Assembly (NCBI GenBank): GCA_963821885.1 | Contig: CAWGFN010000002.1 | Coordinates: forward strand, 682,001-746,000 | From: Oleiagrimonas sp963821885 | GTDB taxonomy: Bacteria > Pseudomonadota > Gammaproteobacteria > Xanthomonadales > Rhodanobacteraceae | Reading direction: 5' to 3' | DNA length: 64,000 bases | Shown here: in pieces, positions 63,500 through 64,000 of the stretch | How positions within the stretch are numbered: position 1 is the stretch's first letter | Layout of the letters: each line of letters opens with the position of its first letter | The notes under the pieces: model-generated | The model's input: only the letters and a program-made list of their open reading frames with translations | Database searches by the model: none | Told to the model about the DNA's origin: nothing | Made by a program: the position numbers and the translations under genes

Positions 63500-64000
63500 G
63501 ATCGTTTCCCCTGTGCACCGCGCGACAGTGCGTTTGTGTGGTGGTCATGGACAACAAAGCATTTTCCGTGCCAAGGGACCTGTTCCGACCCGGTCCGGCC
63601 GACCTAGCTTTTTTCCTATGGCGACCTGACGTAGAGCGTCGTAAAGTGCCAACAAGCGCACAGCCGCGTAGCGGGCGCAGGCCATAAAGTCATCCACAGT
63701 TCACCTGACCTGATTCATCATCGACATCGAGGTCTGGCGGCAACTTGGGGAACGGCGGCAGCCGCTGCGCGACGACCCACCACTTCATAAAGTTTCTGGC
63801 ACCCGGCATACGGTCATCCTGGATTCCCCCTGTTCCTGAGGGCCGCCGGGTGCCAGATCCTCATTCAACTGTCCCGCACGGGGACAGGACTGCCATCTCG
63901 GCAGTGGTGCTACCCCTCGCCGGCACGCAACCGGCCCCTGAAACCGATCTCAGCGCGCGATCCGCGGCGCTTCTGCCCGGCGAGGGTGCATGCAGTGCCT
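63500..64000. other. Right-edge region with several hairpins, no confident gene
   Basis: 501 bases. Stems: TCTGGCACCCGGC/GCCGGGTGCCAGA (63795-63807 and 63845-63857), CTGTCCC/GGGACAG (63869-63887), ACTGCC/GGCAGT (63889-63905) and CCCTCGCCGG/CCGGCGAGGG (63914-63986). Tiny minus-strand frames exist (see the 63690-63788 entry). The structure probably continues past the window edge. Confidence 0.4.
63690..63788 (-). CDS. Possible 32-residue peptide
   Basis: ATG 63788 to TGA 63690 reads MKWWVVAQRLPPFPKLPPDL, then DVDDESGQVNCG. It has a plausible composition but only a weak upstream ribosome site, and the ATG overlaps a preceding 10-codon frame by ATGA. No family recognised; it could be chance. Confidence 0.25.
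   Translation of the reverse strand: MKWWVVAQRLPPFPKLPPDLDVDDESGQVNCG

Overview
The window is about 70% GC chromosomal DNA with dense, tightly packed genes, many of them overlapping by ATGA or GTGA. The gene content (monomeric isocitrate dehydrogenase, several TonB-dependent receptors, a POT peptide transporter, many secreted peptidases, a split bioBFHC cluster, a thrL-hom-thrB-thrC operon) points to a gammaproteobacterium of the Xanthomonadales, probably close to Lysobacter or Luteimonas. This is inferred from gene content and protein family resemblance; no database search was possible.

Layout. 1-9.2 kb (minus strand): the 5' part of monomeric isocitrate dehydrogenase, then a three-gene MdtABC/MuxABC-type RND efflux operon. 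9.5-12.7 kb: a membrane-anchored cytochrome c, an alpha/beta hydrolase, the ZapE/AFG1 ATPase and a cupin protein. 12.7-15.5 kb: a BtuB-type B12 receptor under a clear cobalamin riboswitch, and next to it a non-coding stretch with a good sigma70 promoter overlapped by two NrdR-box-like palindromes, a chain of hairpins and a strong terminator (candidate unknown RNA). 15.5-21.1 kb: DPP-IV type peptidase, queF, a DedA protein and a POT transporter. 21.1-24.7 kb: small minus-strand genes (lipoprotein, beta-propeller, CmcI-like protein, GFA protein, DUF2200, MazG-like).

24.74-27.67 kb is the most unusual region: a lower-GC array of six small minus-strand genes separated by attC-like sites, with no integron integrase in the window. 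It looks like a cluster of integron cassettes lacking an integrase. 27.8-31.2 kb holds an envelope lipid/glycan group (PAP2 phosphatase, GT4 glycosyltransferase, ArnT-like transferase). 31.3-32.1 kb: a HigB/RelE-type toxin-antitoxin pair and tRNA-Arg(CCG). 32.2-38 kb: two tandem M61 peptidases and an amino acid permease. 38.3-45 kb: a sterol-desaturase-like hydroxylase, YhhN, a TonB-dependent receptor and a CpdB-type periplasmic nucleotidase.

44.9-48.5 kb is the threonine operon: a leader peptide with ten consecutive threonine codons, then monofunctional homoserine dehydrogenase, thrB and thrC. 48.6-56 kb: ubiA, comF and biotin synthesis genes bioB, bioF, bioH and bioC interleaved with two unrelated genes; a BirA-type operator precedes bioB. 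56.2-58.3 kb: a frameshifted secreted hydrolase of lower GC between inverted REP-like motifs. 58.4-64 kb: tag, a threonine dehydratase-like enzyme, pepN, a small lipoprotein, a 63-residue protein, and at the right edge several hairpins of unknown meaning.

Four genes carry single-base frameshifts (five in total), four of which read as +1 insertions; assembly error is as likely as real decay.
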